Source: Pseudomonas jinjuensis (GTDB lineage Bacteria > Pseudomonadota > Gammaproteobacteria > Pseudomonadales > Pseudomonadaceae). Taken from it: a stretch of 64,000 nt of DNA. The notes beneath the pieces were generated by a model, which was not told the DNA's origin, did no database searches, and saw only the letters and a list, made by a program, of their open reading frames with translations. The DNA lies in assembly GCF_900103845.1 (NCBI RefSeq), contig NZ_FNIJ01000017.1, forward strand, positions 1-64,000, in the 5' to 3' direction. Within the stretch, counting starts at the first letter, position 1. Each line of letters starts with the position of its first letter. This document shows positions 54,065 through 62,692 of the stretch, piece by piece. A program made the translations under genes and the position numbers.

Positions 54065-55363
54065 GTGACCACCACCGCCACCAACTATTCCCCCACCGTC
54101 GCCGTGGGCGCCGCACAGCGCGTGCTCGGCCTGCGCGACCTGTTTTCCCTGTGGTTCTCCCTAGGTCTCGGCCTGATGGTGCTGCAGACCGGCGCGCTGC
54201 TGGCGCCCGGCCTCGGCCTGGCCGGCGCGCTGGGCGCGATCCTGCTCGGCACGCTGGTCGGCGTGCTGCTGCTGGCCTCCGCCGGGGTGATCGGCAGCGA
54301 CACCGGGCTGGCCGCCATGGCTTCGCTCAAGCTCAGCCTGGGCAACCACGGCGCGGCATTGCCGGCGATCCTCAACCTGCTGCAGCTGGTCGGCTGGGGC
54401 GCCTTCGAGATCATCGTCATGCGCGACGCCGCCAGCCTGCTGGCCGGCCGCGCCTTCGGCGAGGGCAGCCCGTGGACCAGCCCGGCCATGTGGACCCTGG
54501 TGTTCGGCGCGCTGGCGACCCTGCTGGCGGTGGCCGGCCCGCTGGCGTTCGTGCGCCGCATCTTGCGCAAGTGGGGCATCTGGCTGCTGATCGCCGCGTG
54601 CGTCTGGCTGACCGCCGACTTCATCGCCCGCGCGGATTTCGTCGCGCTGTGGCAGAAGGCCGGCGACGGCTCCATGCCCTTCGCCGTGGGCTTCGACATC
54701 GCCATCGCCATGCCGCTGTCCTGGCTGCCGCTGATCGCTGACTACTCGCGCTTCGGCAAGCGCGGCCGGCAGGTGTTCGCCGGTTCGGCGCTGGGCTTCT
54801 TCATCGGCTGCCTGTGGCTGATGGGCCTGGGCGTGGCCTACACCCTGGCGTTCGCCGAGGGCAGCGACGCCAATGCGCTGCTGCTGGCGCTGGCCGGCGC
54901 GGGCATGGGCATCCCGCTGCTGCTGATCCTGCTCGACGAGTCGGAGAAGGCCTTCGCCGACATCCACTCGGCGGCGGTTTCCAGCGGCATCCTGCTGCCG
55001 CTGAAGGTCGAGCAGCTGGCGCTGGCCATCGGCGCGCTGTGCACCCTGATCGCCTGGTTCGCGCCGCTGGCCGAATACCAGAACTTCCTGCTGCTGATCG
55101 GCTCGGTGTTCGCCCCGCTGTTCGGCGTGGTGCTGGTGGATCACTTCCTCATCCGCCGGCGCATGACCGTCGCGAACATTCCGGCGCTGCGCTGGGGCTC
55201 GCTGCTGGCCTGGGCCGGCGGCGTGGCGACCTACCATGCGCTGGCGAACTACCTGCCGGATGTCGGCGCGACCCTGCCGGCGCTGCTGGTGGCCGGCGTG
55301 CTGCAGGCGCTGCTGGGACGCGGCGAGGCGCTGGCGCTGGATGCGGGCAAGACCGGCGCCTGA
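54065..55363 (+). CDS. cytX: NCS1-family permease, probable hydroxymethylpyrimidine transporter
   Basis: A 432-aa polytopic protein with about 12 membrane helices of the nucleobase-cation-symport-1 (cytosine permease) family; SLWFSLGLGLMVLQTGALLA and PLSWLPLIADYSRFG are typical. The GTG at 54065 starts the conserved part; longer frames run into the REP unit. Location after riboswitch-controlled thiC suggests the CytX group, which imports HMP for thiamine salvage. A cytosine or purine substrate cannot be excluded. Confidence 0.82.
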   Translation: MTTTATNYSPTVAVGAAQRVLGLRDLFSLWFSLGLGLMVLQTGALLAPGLGLAGALGAILLGTLVGVLLLASAGVIGSDTGLAAMASLKLSLGNHGAALPAILNLLQLVGWGAFEIIVMRDAASLLAGRAFGEGSPWTSPAMWTLVFGALATLLAVAGPLAFVRRILRKWGIWLLIAACVWLTADFIARADFVALWQKAGDGSMPFAVGFDIAIAMPLSWLPLIADYSRFGKRGRQVFAGSALGFFIGCLWLMGLGVAYTLAFAEGSDANALLLALAGAGMGIPLLLILLDESEKAFADIHSAAVSSGILLPLKVEQLALAIGALCTLIAWFAPLAEYQNFLLLIGSVFAPLFGVVLVDHFLIRRRMTVANIPALRWGSLLAWAGGVATYHALANYLPDVGATLPALLVAGVLQALLGRGEALALDAGKTGA

Positions 55364-55418
55364 CCCGGGGGTGGACGCCCTGTGCCAGCGTTCCCACGCT
55401 CCCGCGTCCCCAGGGGCT

Positions 55419-55450
55419 GGCGGATAACGCTGGCGCGTTATGCGCCCTAC
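55419..55450. repeat. Family C-like repeat
   Basis: GGCGGATAACGCTGGCGCGT, ending TATGCGCCCTAC; the stem is ATAACGC/GCGTTAT with loop TGGC. Confidence 0.55.
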
Positions 55451-55471
55451 CCGAACGCTGCCGCCGACCCT

Positions 55472-55536
55472 GTAGGAACGGGCCATGCCCGCGACCTGGC
55501 TGGCGCCGGTGTGTCGCACGCATGGCGTGCTCCTAC
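55472..55536. repeat. REP doublet (family B)
   Basis: GTAGGAACGGGCCATGCCCG (from 55472) and GTCGCACGCATGGCGTGCTC (from 55513) form an inverted pair ending next to the stop codon of the convergent lipoprotein gene. Confidence 0.8.
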
Positions 55537-56285
55537 GTTCCCCGCCCCGGGAAATAATTCGGCTTGAGAATCCCGTTCAGCCGCGGATAGGGAATCTTCA
55601 CTTCCGGATGCCCCACCGAGTGCGGCGCGATGCTGTCGATGTCGTATTTCAGCACCAGCGAGCCGAAGGTCAGGGCGAAGTGCGGGGTGCGCTGGAACGG
55701 CCAGTCCCTGAGGAAGTCCGGGTCCTGTTCCTCCAGCCTGTTCTGCGCCACCCAGGCGCGGTGCGCCATGCGCGCGACCTGCCAGAAGGCTTCCTCCTGG
55801 CCGGGCAGCAGCACGTCCTGCAGGCTCAGTTCCTTGTGCAGGCGGCGGTCGTAGTTGATGAAGGCGCGCCCCGGCTGGCCGTACTCGCCGCCGGTGAAGC
55901 GGTAGCTGGACAGCTCGACGATCACCAGGCCGTCATGCTGCTCGCGTACCTTCGCCTGCAGGTAGCTGCTCCAGCCGGGCTCGGCCGTATTGAGGAAATT
56001 CTTCTCGTAGCTGTCCAGCGCCGGCGGCGGCGAGGCGTTCGGGCCATTGCGGGCGAGGTCGCGCAGGTGCGCGTCGATGGCCGTGTTCAGCGCCGGCTCG
56101 TCGGCGAAGCTCAGGGTGTCGATGTTCACCAGCGGACACTGTTCCCCCTGGCAGCCGGGCTGCAGGTGTTCCCAGGCGTCGCGGCGGGGTTCCAGCGGGT
56201 CGTTCATGCCCGGTCCGAACAGGCTCTGGCAGCCGCCCAGGACGAGGCAGAGGCCGCCGGCGGCGGCGATTTTCGGAAGACGCAT
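55533..56285 (-). CDS. Putative lipoprotein with DUF3298/RsiV-like domain
   Basis: A 250-aa protein starting at 56285. The N-terminus MRLPKIAAAGGLCLVLGGCQ has a lipobox (LGGC), so it should be lipid-anchored. The C-terminal half, YINYD-like FINYDRRLHKELSLQDVLLP and FALTFGSLVLKYDIDSIAPH, resembles DUF3298/RsiV proteins. The longer frame to 56441 lacks support. Position corresponds to PAO1 PA4972. The function is not established; the end of the gene overlaps a REP unit by four bases. Confidence 0.8.
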   Translation of the reverse strand: MRLPKIAAAGGLCLVLGGCQSLFGPGMNDPLEPRRDAWEHLQPGCQGEQCPLVNIDTLSFADEPALNTAIDAHLRDLARNGPNASPPPALDSYEKNFLNTAEPGWSSYLQAKVREQHDGLVIVELSSYRFTGGEYGQPGRAFINYDRRLHKELSLQDVLLPGQEEAFWQVARMAHRAWVAQNRLEEQDPDFLRDWPFQRTPHFALTFGSLVLKYDIDSIAPHSVGHPEVKIPYPRLNGILKPNYFPGRGT

Positions 56286-56498
56286 GCGATTCCTTGTGAC
56301 GGAAACGGAGTGACTGAGACCATCCGGGCGCCGCTCGGTTCGGCGCGCAAACTGCGCAGTATGGACCATCAGCCCCGCTCGCGTCGGCCTGGATGACGGG
56401 CTGCGGACTGCCCGCCGGGCGGTTTCCGAAAGAGGCTGCACGGGGCGTGGTGGCGCGCTAGGATGACCCGAAGTTCACTGATCAGCGAGTTGCGCGGG

Positions 56499-57116
56499 AT
56501 GTCGGAAATCTTCAAGCCAGGTCCGGACGACGTCGAAATCACCCAGCGGGAACATTGTTTCCGTGGCTTCTACCGGGTCGATCGGTTGCATCTGCGGCAT
56601 CGCCAGTTCGCCGGCGGCATGGGCCCGGTGATCAGCCGCGAGCTGTTCGTGCGCCACGACGCCGTCTGCGTCCTGCCCTACGACCCGCAGCACGACACGG
56701 TGGTGCTGATCGAGCAGTTCCGCGTCGGCGCGCTGGAAGCCGGGGTGAGCCCCTGGCTGCTGGAACTGGTCGCCGGCCTGATCGACAAGGACGAGGAACC
56801 GGAAGAGGTCGCCCGCCGCGAGGCGATCGAGGAAGCCGGCCTGACCCTCGGCGCGCTGTGGCCGATCAGCGACTACCTGCCGTCCCCGGGCGGCAGCAAC
56901 GAGCGCGTGCATCTCTACGTCGGCCGCTGCGACAGCAGCAACGCCGGCGGCATCCACGGGCTGGAGGAGGAGGGCGAGGACATCCGCGTCCACGTGGTGC
57001 CGTTCGAAGACGCCCTGGCGGCGGTGCGCGACGGACGGATCAACAATGCGGCGAGCATCATCGCCCTGCAGTGGCTGGCGCTGAACCGCGCCGAGGTCCG
57101 GGGGTTATGGGTGTGA
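56499..57116 (+). CDS. nudF: ADP-ribose pyrophosphatase (Nudix)
   Basis: A 205-aa Nudix hydrolase from the ATG at 56499 (MSEIFKPGPDDVEI), better matched to relatives than the upstream ATG at 56463. The Nudix box GLIDKDEEPEEVARREAIEE followed by AGL is complete. It hydrolyses ADP-ribose to AMP and ribose-5-phosphate. Its end overlaps the next gene by 10 bp. Matches PA4971 by position. Confidence 0.92.
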   Translation: MSEIFKPGPDDVEITQREHCFRGFYRVDRLHLRHRQFAGGMGPVISRELFVRHDAVCVLPYDPQHDTVVLIEQFRVGALEAGVSPWLLELVAGLIDKDEEPEEVARREAIEEAGLTLGALWPISDYLPSPGGSNERVHLYVGRCDSSNAGGIHGLEEEGEDIRVHVVPFEDALAAVRDGRINNAASIIALQWLALNRAEVRGLWV

Positions 57117-57565
57117 ACCTGCTGCGCGAGCGCTACCGCGTCGACCTGGCGGGCATGCAGAGCACCTGCGAGGCCAACTACCTGCGCCTGATGCGCCTGC
57201 TGCCGGACATGCGCGTGGCGCAGTCGTCGCGGCGCGTGGCGATGAGCCAGGGCGAGCGCCTGCTCGGCGTGTTGGCGCTGGAAGTGATCGAATCCTGCCC
57301 CTACACCACCACCCTGCAGGTGCGCCAGGAGCTCGGCCTGCCATGGTTGCCGGCACCTCGGCTGGAAGTGCGTGTCTACCATGATGCACGCATGGCCGAG
57401 GTGATAGGCGCCGAACAGGCGAGGCGGCTGCTGGCGATCTATCCCTATCCGAACCAGGCGATGCACCAGCCGGACGAGAAGAGCCAGCTCAATCTTTTCC
57501 TCGGCGAATGGCTCAGTCACTGCCTGGCCTGCGGTCATGAACTGGAGCCGGTCCTGCAGCGCTGA
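57107..57565 (+). CDS. DUF1249 family protein
   Basis: A 152-aa protein of unknown function with NLLRERYRVDLAGMQSTCEA at the start and YPNQAMHQPDEKSQLNLFLG near the end, characteristic of DUF1249 (YqiB). ATG 57107 is taken; a GTG at 57113 would give a GTGA overlap with nudF. The nudF-yqiB-cpdA-yqiA-parE order is conserved in gamma-proteobacteria. Confidence 0.88.
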   Translation: MGVNLLRERYRVDLAGMQSTCEANYLRLMRLLPDMRVAQSSRRVAMSQGERLLGVLALEVIESCPYTTTLQVRQELGLPWLPAPRLEVRVYHDARMAEVIGAEQARRLLAIYPYPNQAMHQPDEKSQLNLFLGEWLSHCLACGHELEPVLQR

Positions 57566-57577
57566 AGATGGGTGACG

Positions 57578-57604
57578 CGAATAATGGCTGTGTGCCATTA
57601 TTCG
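57578..57604. promoter_or_regulatory. 11-bp inverted repeat upstream of cpdA
   Basis: CGAATAATGGC (57578-57588) and GCCATTATTCG (57594-57604) pair perfectly around TGTGT, 12 bases after the DUF1249 stop. There is no T-run, so an operator or an mRNA 3'-end hairpin is as likely as a terminator. A single CRP/Vfr half-site TGTGA follows at 57632-57636 without its partner. Confidence 0.5.
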
Positions 57605-57725
57605 ACCGGCGGTGTGCGCCATTCCGCGATCTGTGATGCTTTCCCGGTTTGCGCTGTGTCCGGACTGCCACCATACATTCCCAACAATGTGCTGTGGACG
57701 CCTCGCCTCAAAGGAGTAAGGCGCC

Positions 57726-58541
57726 TTGTCTCCGAAACCGACCCCTACCGCTGATTCATCCGTACTGCTGGTGCAGATCACCGACAGTCACCTGTTCGCC
57801 CAGGCTGACGGCCGGCTGCTGGGAATGGACACCGCCGACAGCCTGCGGCAGGTGGTGCGGCTGGTGCTCGAGGAGCAGCCGGCCATCGACCTGATGCTGG
57901 CCACCGGCGACCTGTCGCAGGACGGTTCGGTGGAATCCTATCGCCGCTTCCGCGAGATCACCTCGGCGATCGCCGCCCCGGCGCGCTGGTTCCCCGGCAA
58001 CCACGACGAACTGCCGGCGATGCGCGAGGCCACCGCGGGCAGCGAGCTGCTGCAGCCGGTGCTGGATATCGGCGCCTGGCGGGTGATCCTGCTCGATTCG
58101 AGCATCCCCGGCGCGGTGCCCGGGCATGTCGCCAGCGCGCAGCTGGATCTGTTGGAACAGGCGATCCAGGCCGCGCCGGACCGGCACCTGCTGATCAGCC
58201 TGCACCACCATCCGGTATCCATCGGCAGCGACTGGATGGACCGCATCGGCGTACGCAATGCCGACTCCCTGTTCGCCGTGCTGGATCGTTATCCCCAGGT
58301 CCGTTGCGTGCTCTGGGGGCATGTCCACCAGGAAATCGACCGCCTGCGCGGCAATGTCCGCCTGCTGGCCTCGCCCTCCACCTGCGTGCAGTTCACCCCC
58401 GGCAGCGAGGATTTCGCCGTCGATACCCGCTCGCCCGGCTATCGCTGGCTGCGCCTGCTGGCAGACGGCCGGGTGGAGACCGGCGTGTCGCGGGTCACCG
58501 GCATCGATTTCGAAGTGGACTACAGCGTCAAGGGGTACTGA
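57726..58541 (+). CDS. cpdA: 3',5'-cyclic-AMP phosphodiesterase
   Basis: CpdA hydrolyses cAMP and so tunes the Vfr regulon in Pseudomonas. The protein is 271 aa with the class III metallophosphatase motifs DSHLF, GDLSQDG, GNHDE, HHHP and GHVHQE in order. The start is TTG at 57726 with AAGGAG nine bases upstream. It lies in the nudF-DUF1249-cpdA-yqiA-parE cluster, matching PA4969. Confidence 0.93.
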   Translation: MSPKPTPTADSSVLLVQITDSHLFAQADGRLLGMDTADSLRQVVRLVLEEQPAIDLMLATGDLSQDGSVESYRRFREITSAIAAPARWFPGNHDELPAMREATAGSELLQPVLDIGAWRVILLDSSIPGAVPGHVASAQLDLLEQAIQAAPDRHLLISLHHHPVSIGSDWMDRIGVRNADSLFAVLDRYPQVRCVLWGHVHQEIDRLRGNVRLLASPSTCVQFTPGSEDFAVDTRSPGYRWLRLLADGRVETGVSRVTGIDFEVDYSVKGY

Positions 58542-58624
58542 GGCGCGCGGCAGGCGCTGTCCGGCCGCCCCTCGGGATATCCCGGCTTGCAGCTTGCCGC
58601 TTCGTCCTAGTAGCCTCCCGCCCC

Positions 58625-59233
58625 ATGACCGCACTTCTCTATATCCACGGCTTCAACAGCTCCCCCGCCTCGCACAAGGCCCGCCAACTGGTCGCGGTCA
58701 TGGAGCGGCTCGGGTTGGGCGCGCAATTGCGCGTGCCGGCGCTGGACAACCACCCGGCGCGCGCCATCGCGCAGCTGGAGGAGGCCATCGCCGAACTGGG
58801 CCGGCCGCTGCTGATCGGCAGTTCCCTCGGCGGCTACTATGCGACCTGGCTCGCCGAGCGCCACGGCCTGAAGGCGGTGCTGATCAATCCGGCGGTACTG
58901 CCGGCGCTGCCGTTCGAGGCCTACCTCGGCCCGCAGCGGAACCATTACAGCGGCGAGGCCTGGGAGCTGACCCGCGAACACATCGCCGCCCTGGCCGCGC
59001 TGGAAGTGCCGGCACCATGCGACCCCGGGCGCTACCAGGTATGGCTGCAGACCGGCGACGAAACCCTCGACTACCGCGTCGCCGAACGCTTCTACCGCGC
59101 CTGCGCGCTGCGCATCGAGGCCGGCGGCGACCACTCGTTCCAGCGCTTCGCCCGGCACATCCCGGCGCTGCTGGCCTTCGCCGGCGTGCCCGCCGAACTG
59201 TGGCGCGACATCGATTTCTCGACCTTTGACTGA
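58625..59233 (+). CDS. yqiA: YqiA/YcfP-family alpha/beta hydrolase (esterase)
   Basis: A 202-aa esterase: YIHGFNSSP oxyanion region, nucleophile motif GSSLGGYYA and C-terminal GGDHSFQRF for the catalytic His. Starts at 58625, 83 bp after cpdA; 13 bp before parE. Family members hydrolyse short acyl esters in vitro; the natural substrate is unknown. Confidence 0.9.
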   Translation: MTALLYIHGFNSSPASHKARQLVAVMERLGLGAQLRVPALDNHPARAIAQLEEAIAELGRPLLIGSSLGGYYATWLAERHGLKAVLINPAVLPALPFEAYLGPQRNHYSGEAWELTREHIAALAALEVPAPCDPGRYQVWLQTGDETLDYRVAERFYRACALRIEAGGDHSFQRFARHIPALLAFAGVPAELWRDIDFSTFD

Positions 59234-59246
59234 ATCCAGAGACCCC

Positions 59247-61145
59247 ATGGCCCAGCAGAACGCCTATACCGCAGAAGCCATCGAAGTCCTTTCCGGCCTC
59301 GATCCGGTGCGCCGCCGCCCCGGCATGTACACCGACACCACGCGGCCGAACCACCTGGCCCAGGAAGTCATCGACAACAGCGTCGACGAAGCCCTGGCCG
59401 GCCACGCGAAGAGCATCCAGGTCATCCTCCACGCGGACAACTCGCTGGAAGTGATCGACGACGGCCGCGGCATGCCGGTGGACATCCACCCGGAAGAGGG
59501 CGTGCCGGGGGTCGAGCTGATCCTCACCAAGCTGCACGCCGGCGGCAAGTTCTCCAACAAGAACTACGAGTTCTCCGGCGGCCTGCACGGCGTCGGCATC
59601 TCGGTGGTCAACGCCCTGTCGACCCGCGTCGAAGTGCGCGTCAAGCGCGACGGCAACGAATACAGCATGGCCTTCGCCGACGGCTTCAAGGCCAGCGACC
59701 TGGAAATCATCGGCACCGTGGGCAAGCGCAACACCGGCACCACCGTGCAGTTCTGGCCGGACGCCAAGTACTTCGACTCGGCGAAATTCTCGGTGACCCG
59801 CCTCAAGCACGTGCTCAAGGCCAAGGCCGTGCTCTGCCCGGGGCTGGAAGTCAGCTTCGAGGACAAGAACACCGGCGAGCGTGTCGAGTGGCACTACGAG
59901 GACGGCCTGCGTTCCTACCTGACCGATGCCGTTTCCGAGTGGCCGCGCCTGCCGGATGAACCCTTCTGCGGCAGCTTCGCCGGCAGCAGGGAAGCGGTGG
60001 ACTGGGCGCTGCTGTGGCTGCCGGAAGGCGGCGAGGCGCTGCAGGAAAGCTACGTCAACCTGATCCCCACCGCCCAGGGCGGCACCCACGTCAACGGCCT
60101 GCGCCAGGGCCTGCTGGACGCCATGCGCGAGTTCTGCGAATTCCGCAACCTGCTGCCGCGCGGCGTGAAGCTGGCGCCGGAAGACGTCTGGGAGCGCATC
60201 TCCTTCGTCCTCTCGATGAAGATGCAGGAGGCGCAGTTCTCCGGACAGACCAAGGAACGCCTGTCCTCCCGCGAGGCGGCGGCGTTCGTCTCCGGGGTGG
60301 TCAAGGACGCCTTCAGCCTGTGGCTCAACGCCCATCCCGAACTCGGCATGCAGCTCGCCGAGCTGGCGATCAGCAACGCCGGGCGCCGGCTCAAGGCGGG
60401 CAAGAAGGTCGAGCGCAAGAAGATCACCCAGGGCCCGGCGCTGCCCGGCAAGCTGGCCGACTGCGCCGGCCAGGACCCGATGCGCGCCGAACTGTTCCTG
60501 GTCGAGGGCGACTCCGCCGGCGGCTCGGCCAAGCAGGCGCGGGACAAGGAATTCCAGGCGATCATGCCGCTGCGCGGGAAGATCCTGAACACCTGGGAAG
60601 TGGACGGCGGCGAAGTGCTGGCCTCCCAGGAAGTGCATGACATCGCCGTGGCCATCGGCGTCGATCCGGGCGCGGCGGACCTTTCCCAACTGCGCTACGG
60701 CAAGATCTGCATCCTCGCCGACGCCGACTCCGACGGCCTGCACATCGCCACGCTGCTCTGCGCGCTGTTCGTCCGCCACTTCCGCCCGCTGGTGGAAGCC
60801 GGCCACGTCTACGTGGCGATGCCGCCGCTGTACCGCGTGGACCTCGGCAAGGAGGTCTACTACGCCCTCGACGAGGCCGAGCGCGACGGCATCCTCGAAC
60901 GCCTGGCCGCCGAGAAGAAGCGCGGCAAGCCGCAGGTCACCCGCTTCAAGGGTCTCGGCGAGATGAACCCGCTGCAGCTGCGCGAGACCACCATGGACCC
61001 GAACACCCGCCGGCTGGTCCAGCTGACCCTGGAAGACGCCGAGGGCACGGTGGAAATCATGGACATGCTGCTGGCGAAGAAGCGCGCCGGCGACCGCAAG
61101 TCCTGGCTGGAAACCAAGGGCAACCTGGCCGAGGTACTGGCCTGA
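59247..61145 (+). CDS. parE: DNA topoisomerase IV subunit B
   Basis: ParE is the ATPase subunit of topoisomerase IV, which decatenates daughter chromosomes. The protein is 632 aa from the ATG at 59247. GHKL motifs are EVIDNSVDEAL, DDGRGMPVD and GGLHGVGISVVNALS; the TOPRIM domain has LVEGDSAGGSAKQARD and ILADADSDGLH. It ends in a TGATG overlap with the next gene. Confidence 0.96.
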   Translation: MAQQNAYTAEAIEVLSGLDPVRRRPGMYTDTTRPNHLAQEVIDNSVDEALAGHAKSIQVILHADNSLEVIDDGRGMPVDIHPEEGVPGVELILTKLHAGGKFSNKNYEFSGGLHGVGISVVNALSTRVEVRVKRDGNEYSMAFADGFKASDLEIIGTVGKRNTGTTVQFWPDAKYFDSAKFSVTRLKHVLKAKAVLCPGLEVSFEDKNTGERVEWHYEDGLRSYLTDAVSEWPRLPDEPFCGSFAGSREAVDWALLWLPEGGEALQESYVNLIPTAQGGTHVNGLRQGLLDAMREFCEFRNLLPRGVKLAPEDVWERISFVLSMKMQEAQFSGQTKERLSSREAAAFVSGVVKDAFSLWLNAHPELGMQLAELAISNAGRRLKAGKKVERKKITQGPALPGKLADCAGQDPMRAELFLVEGDSAGGSAKQARDKEFQAIMPLRGKILNTWEVDGGEVLASQEVHDIAVAIGVDPGAADLSQLRYGKICILADADSDGLHIATLLCALFVRHFRPLVEAGHVYVAMPPLYRVDLGKEVYYALDEAERDGILERLAAEKKRGKPQVTRFKGLGEMNPLQLRETTMDPNTRRLVQLTLEDAEGTVEIMDMLLAKKRAGDRKSWLETKGNLAEVLA

Positions 61146-62164
61146 TGCGCCGGCTGCTGGCTGCCGCTGCGCTGCTCGCCGGTGCGGCCATGGCCGACAC
61201 CACCGCCGTGCCGGCGCCGTCCGTCCCGGCTCCGGCGCTGCAGCTGCTTTCCGAGCACGCGGTGGAGAACATGGACGAGGGCAACCTCTCCGGCCTCGCC
61301 TGGTGCGGCGATGCGCTGTGGGCGGTGTCCGACCGCGTCGACGACCGCATCTTCCGGCTGAATCCGGACGAAACCCCGGGCAGCGTCTGGCAGGCGGAAA
61401 CCGACGTCTTCGTCATCCCGCCGGTGCCGGACACCGGGCTGTCCTGGGGCAGCAAGGCGCGCGTGCGGGTCAGCGGCCTGCTGCGTGGCGGCGACATGGA
61501 TTTCGAAGGCGTCAGCTGCGACAAGGCCGGCAACCGTTACCTGGTCAGCGAGGCCTATGCCGGCGTGCTCAAGCTGCCGGTGGCCGGCGATCCGGTCTGG
61601 CTGGCGCTGCCCTCGGCGCTGCTGCGCCAGGCGCGCGCCAGCGGCGTGCTGATGAACATGAACGCGCTCTACGAGGGCATCGCCGTGGATGCCGACGGCA
61701 AGCGCCTGTGGCTGGCCGCCGAGCGCCAGCGCCGCGGCCTGCTCGCCGTGCACCAGGATGGCGGCAGCTGGAAGTGTGCCGACAACTGCGTGCTGCTCAG
61801 CGAAGGCGGCAGCATCGAGCCGCCGGCCGAGCTGGGCGAAGACCAGCCGCGCACCCCGGATTTCTCCGACCTCGCCTGGTACCGCGACAAGCTGTTCACC
61901 CTGGAGCGCCTGGCGCACCAGATCTGTCGCCGCGATGCGGCCAGCGGTACCGTGGAGCGCTGCTGGTCGTTCGCCGCTGTGCTGCTGGCGCCGGAACGGC
62001 GCTACGAGGGGCAGTACGGCGGGCTCGCCGAGGGCCTGGTGATCGACGAGAAGGGTGCCTGGATCGGCCTCGACAACGGCGACCACCCCCGTGCCGATGG
62101 CGACAAGCGGCCCTACGTGATGCGCTTCGCCGCGCCGGCGGGCGGCTGGCTGGGCGGCAAATGA
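61145..62164 (+). CDS. Esterase-like phytase-domain secreted protein
   Basis: A 339-aa protein with a signal peptide (LLAAAALLAGAAMA). The body matches the 'esterase-like activity of phytase' family: NLSGLAWCGDALWAVSDRVD, MDFEGVSCDKAGNRYLVSEA, ALYEGIAVD, GLAEGLVIDEKGAWIGLDNG, a repeating beta-propeller pattern. It overlaps parE by one base (TGATG) and the next gene by four (ATGA). Located in the periplasm; substrate unknown. Matches PA4966. Confidence 0.85.
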   Translation: MRRLLAAAALLAGAAMADTTAVPAPSVPAPALQLLSEHAVENMDEGNLSGLAWCGDALWAVSDRVDDRIFRLNPDETPGSVWQAETDVFVIPPVPDTGLSWGSKARVRVSGLLRGGDMDFEGVSCDKAGNRYLVSEAYAGVLKLPVAGDPVWLALPSALLRQARASGVLMNMNALYEGIAVDADGKRLWLAAERQRRGLLAVHQDGGSWKCADNCVLLSEGGSIEPPAELGEDQPRTPDFSDLAWYRDKLFTLERLAHQICRRDAASGTVERCWSFAAVLLAPERRYEGQYGGLAEGLVIDEKGAWIGLDNGDHPRADGDKRPYVMRFAAPAGGWLGGK

Positions 62165-62685
62165 GCACGCAACCACCGGGCAAGCGCCTCGGCCGGATCA
62201 TGCTGATCCTCGCCTGGGGCGCCGGCATCGTCCTGGCGACGCGCTACTTCGGCCAGTGGGAGGCGCGCCAGCAGAATCCCAACATGCAGCCGCAATCCGT
62301 GCACGGCGAGGGCTACGTGGAGGTGCGCCTGCTCGGCAACCGCCAGGGCCACTACGTGCTCGCCGGGCAAATCGACGGCCAGCCGGTGACCTTCCTGCTG
62401 GATACCGGCGCCACCCAGGTGGCGGTGCCGGAAGACCTCGCCGCGCGCCTCGACCTGCCGAAGGGCGCGCCGGTCACCCTGAACACCGCCAACGGCCGCG
62501 CGCAGGGCTGGCGAACCCGCCTGCAGCGCCTAGACCTCGGCGACATCCGCCTGAACGACGTGCCCGCCCTGGTGGCGCCAGGCATGGAAGGCGACGAGGT
62601 GCTGCTCGGCATGAGCGCCCTCAAGCAACTCGAATTCTCCCAGCGCGACGGCACCCTGGTGCTGCGCCAGAACACTTCCCCGTGA
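62161..62685 (+). CDS. Retropepsin-like aspartic protease, membrane-anchored
   Basis: A 174-aa protein with one N-terminal membrane segment ([18 protein letters not shown]) and a clan AA domain: the catalytic motif [17 protein letters not shown] and the downstream [12 protein letters not shown]. Such single-domain proteins act as dimers, in the periplasm here. It overlaps the previous stop by four bases and is followed by parC after seven bases. Matches PA4965. Target unknown. Confidence 0.86.
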   Translation: MSTQPPGKRLGRIMLILAWGAGIVLATRYFGQWEARQQNPNMQPQSVHGEGYVEVRLLGNRQGHYVLAGQIDGQPVTFLLDTGATQVAVPEDLAARLDLPKGAPVTLNTANGRAQGWRTRLQRLDLGDIRLNDVPALVAPGMEGDEVLLGMSALKQLEFSQRDGTLVLRQNTSP

Positions 62686-62692
62686 GGCACGC

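Noticed and set aside
57632..57636. Vfr/CRP site upstream of cpdA
   Set aside because: Only the TGTGA half is present; no TCACA-like partner at the right spacing.
58884..60806. 640-codon frame opposite parE
   Set aside because: Antisense to a clearly recognised parE; low-complexity composition.
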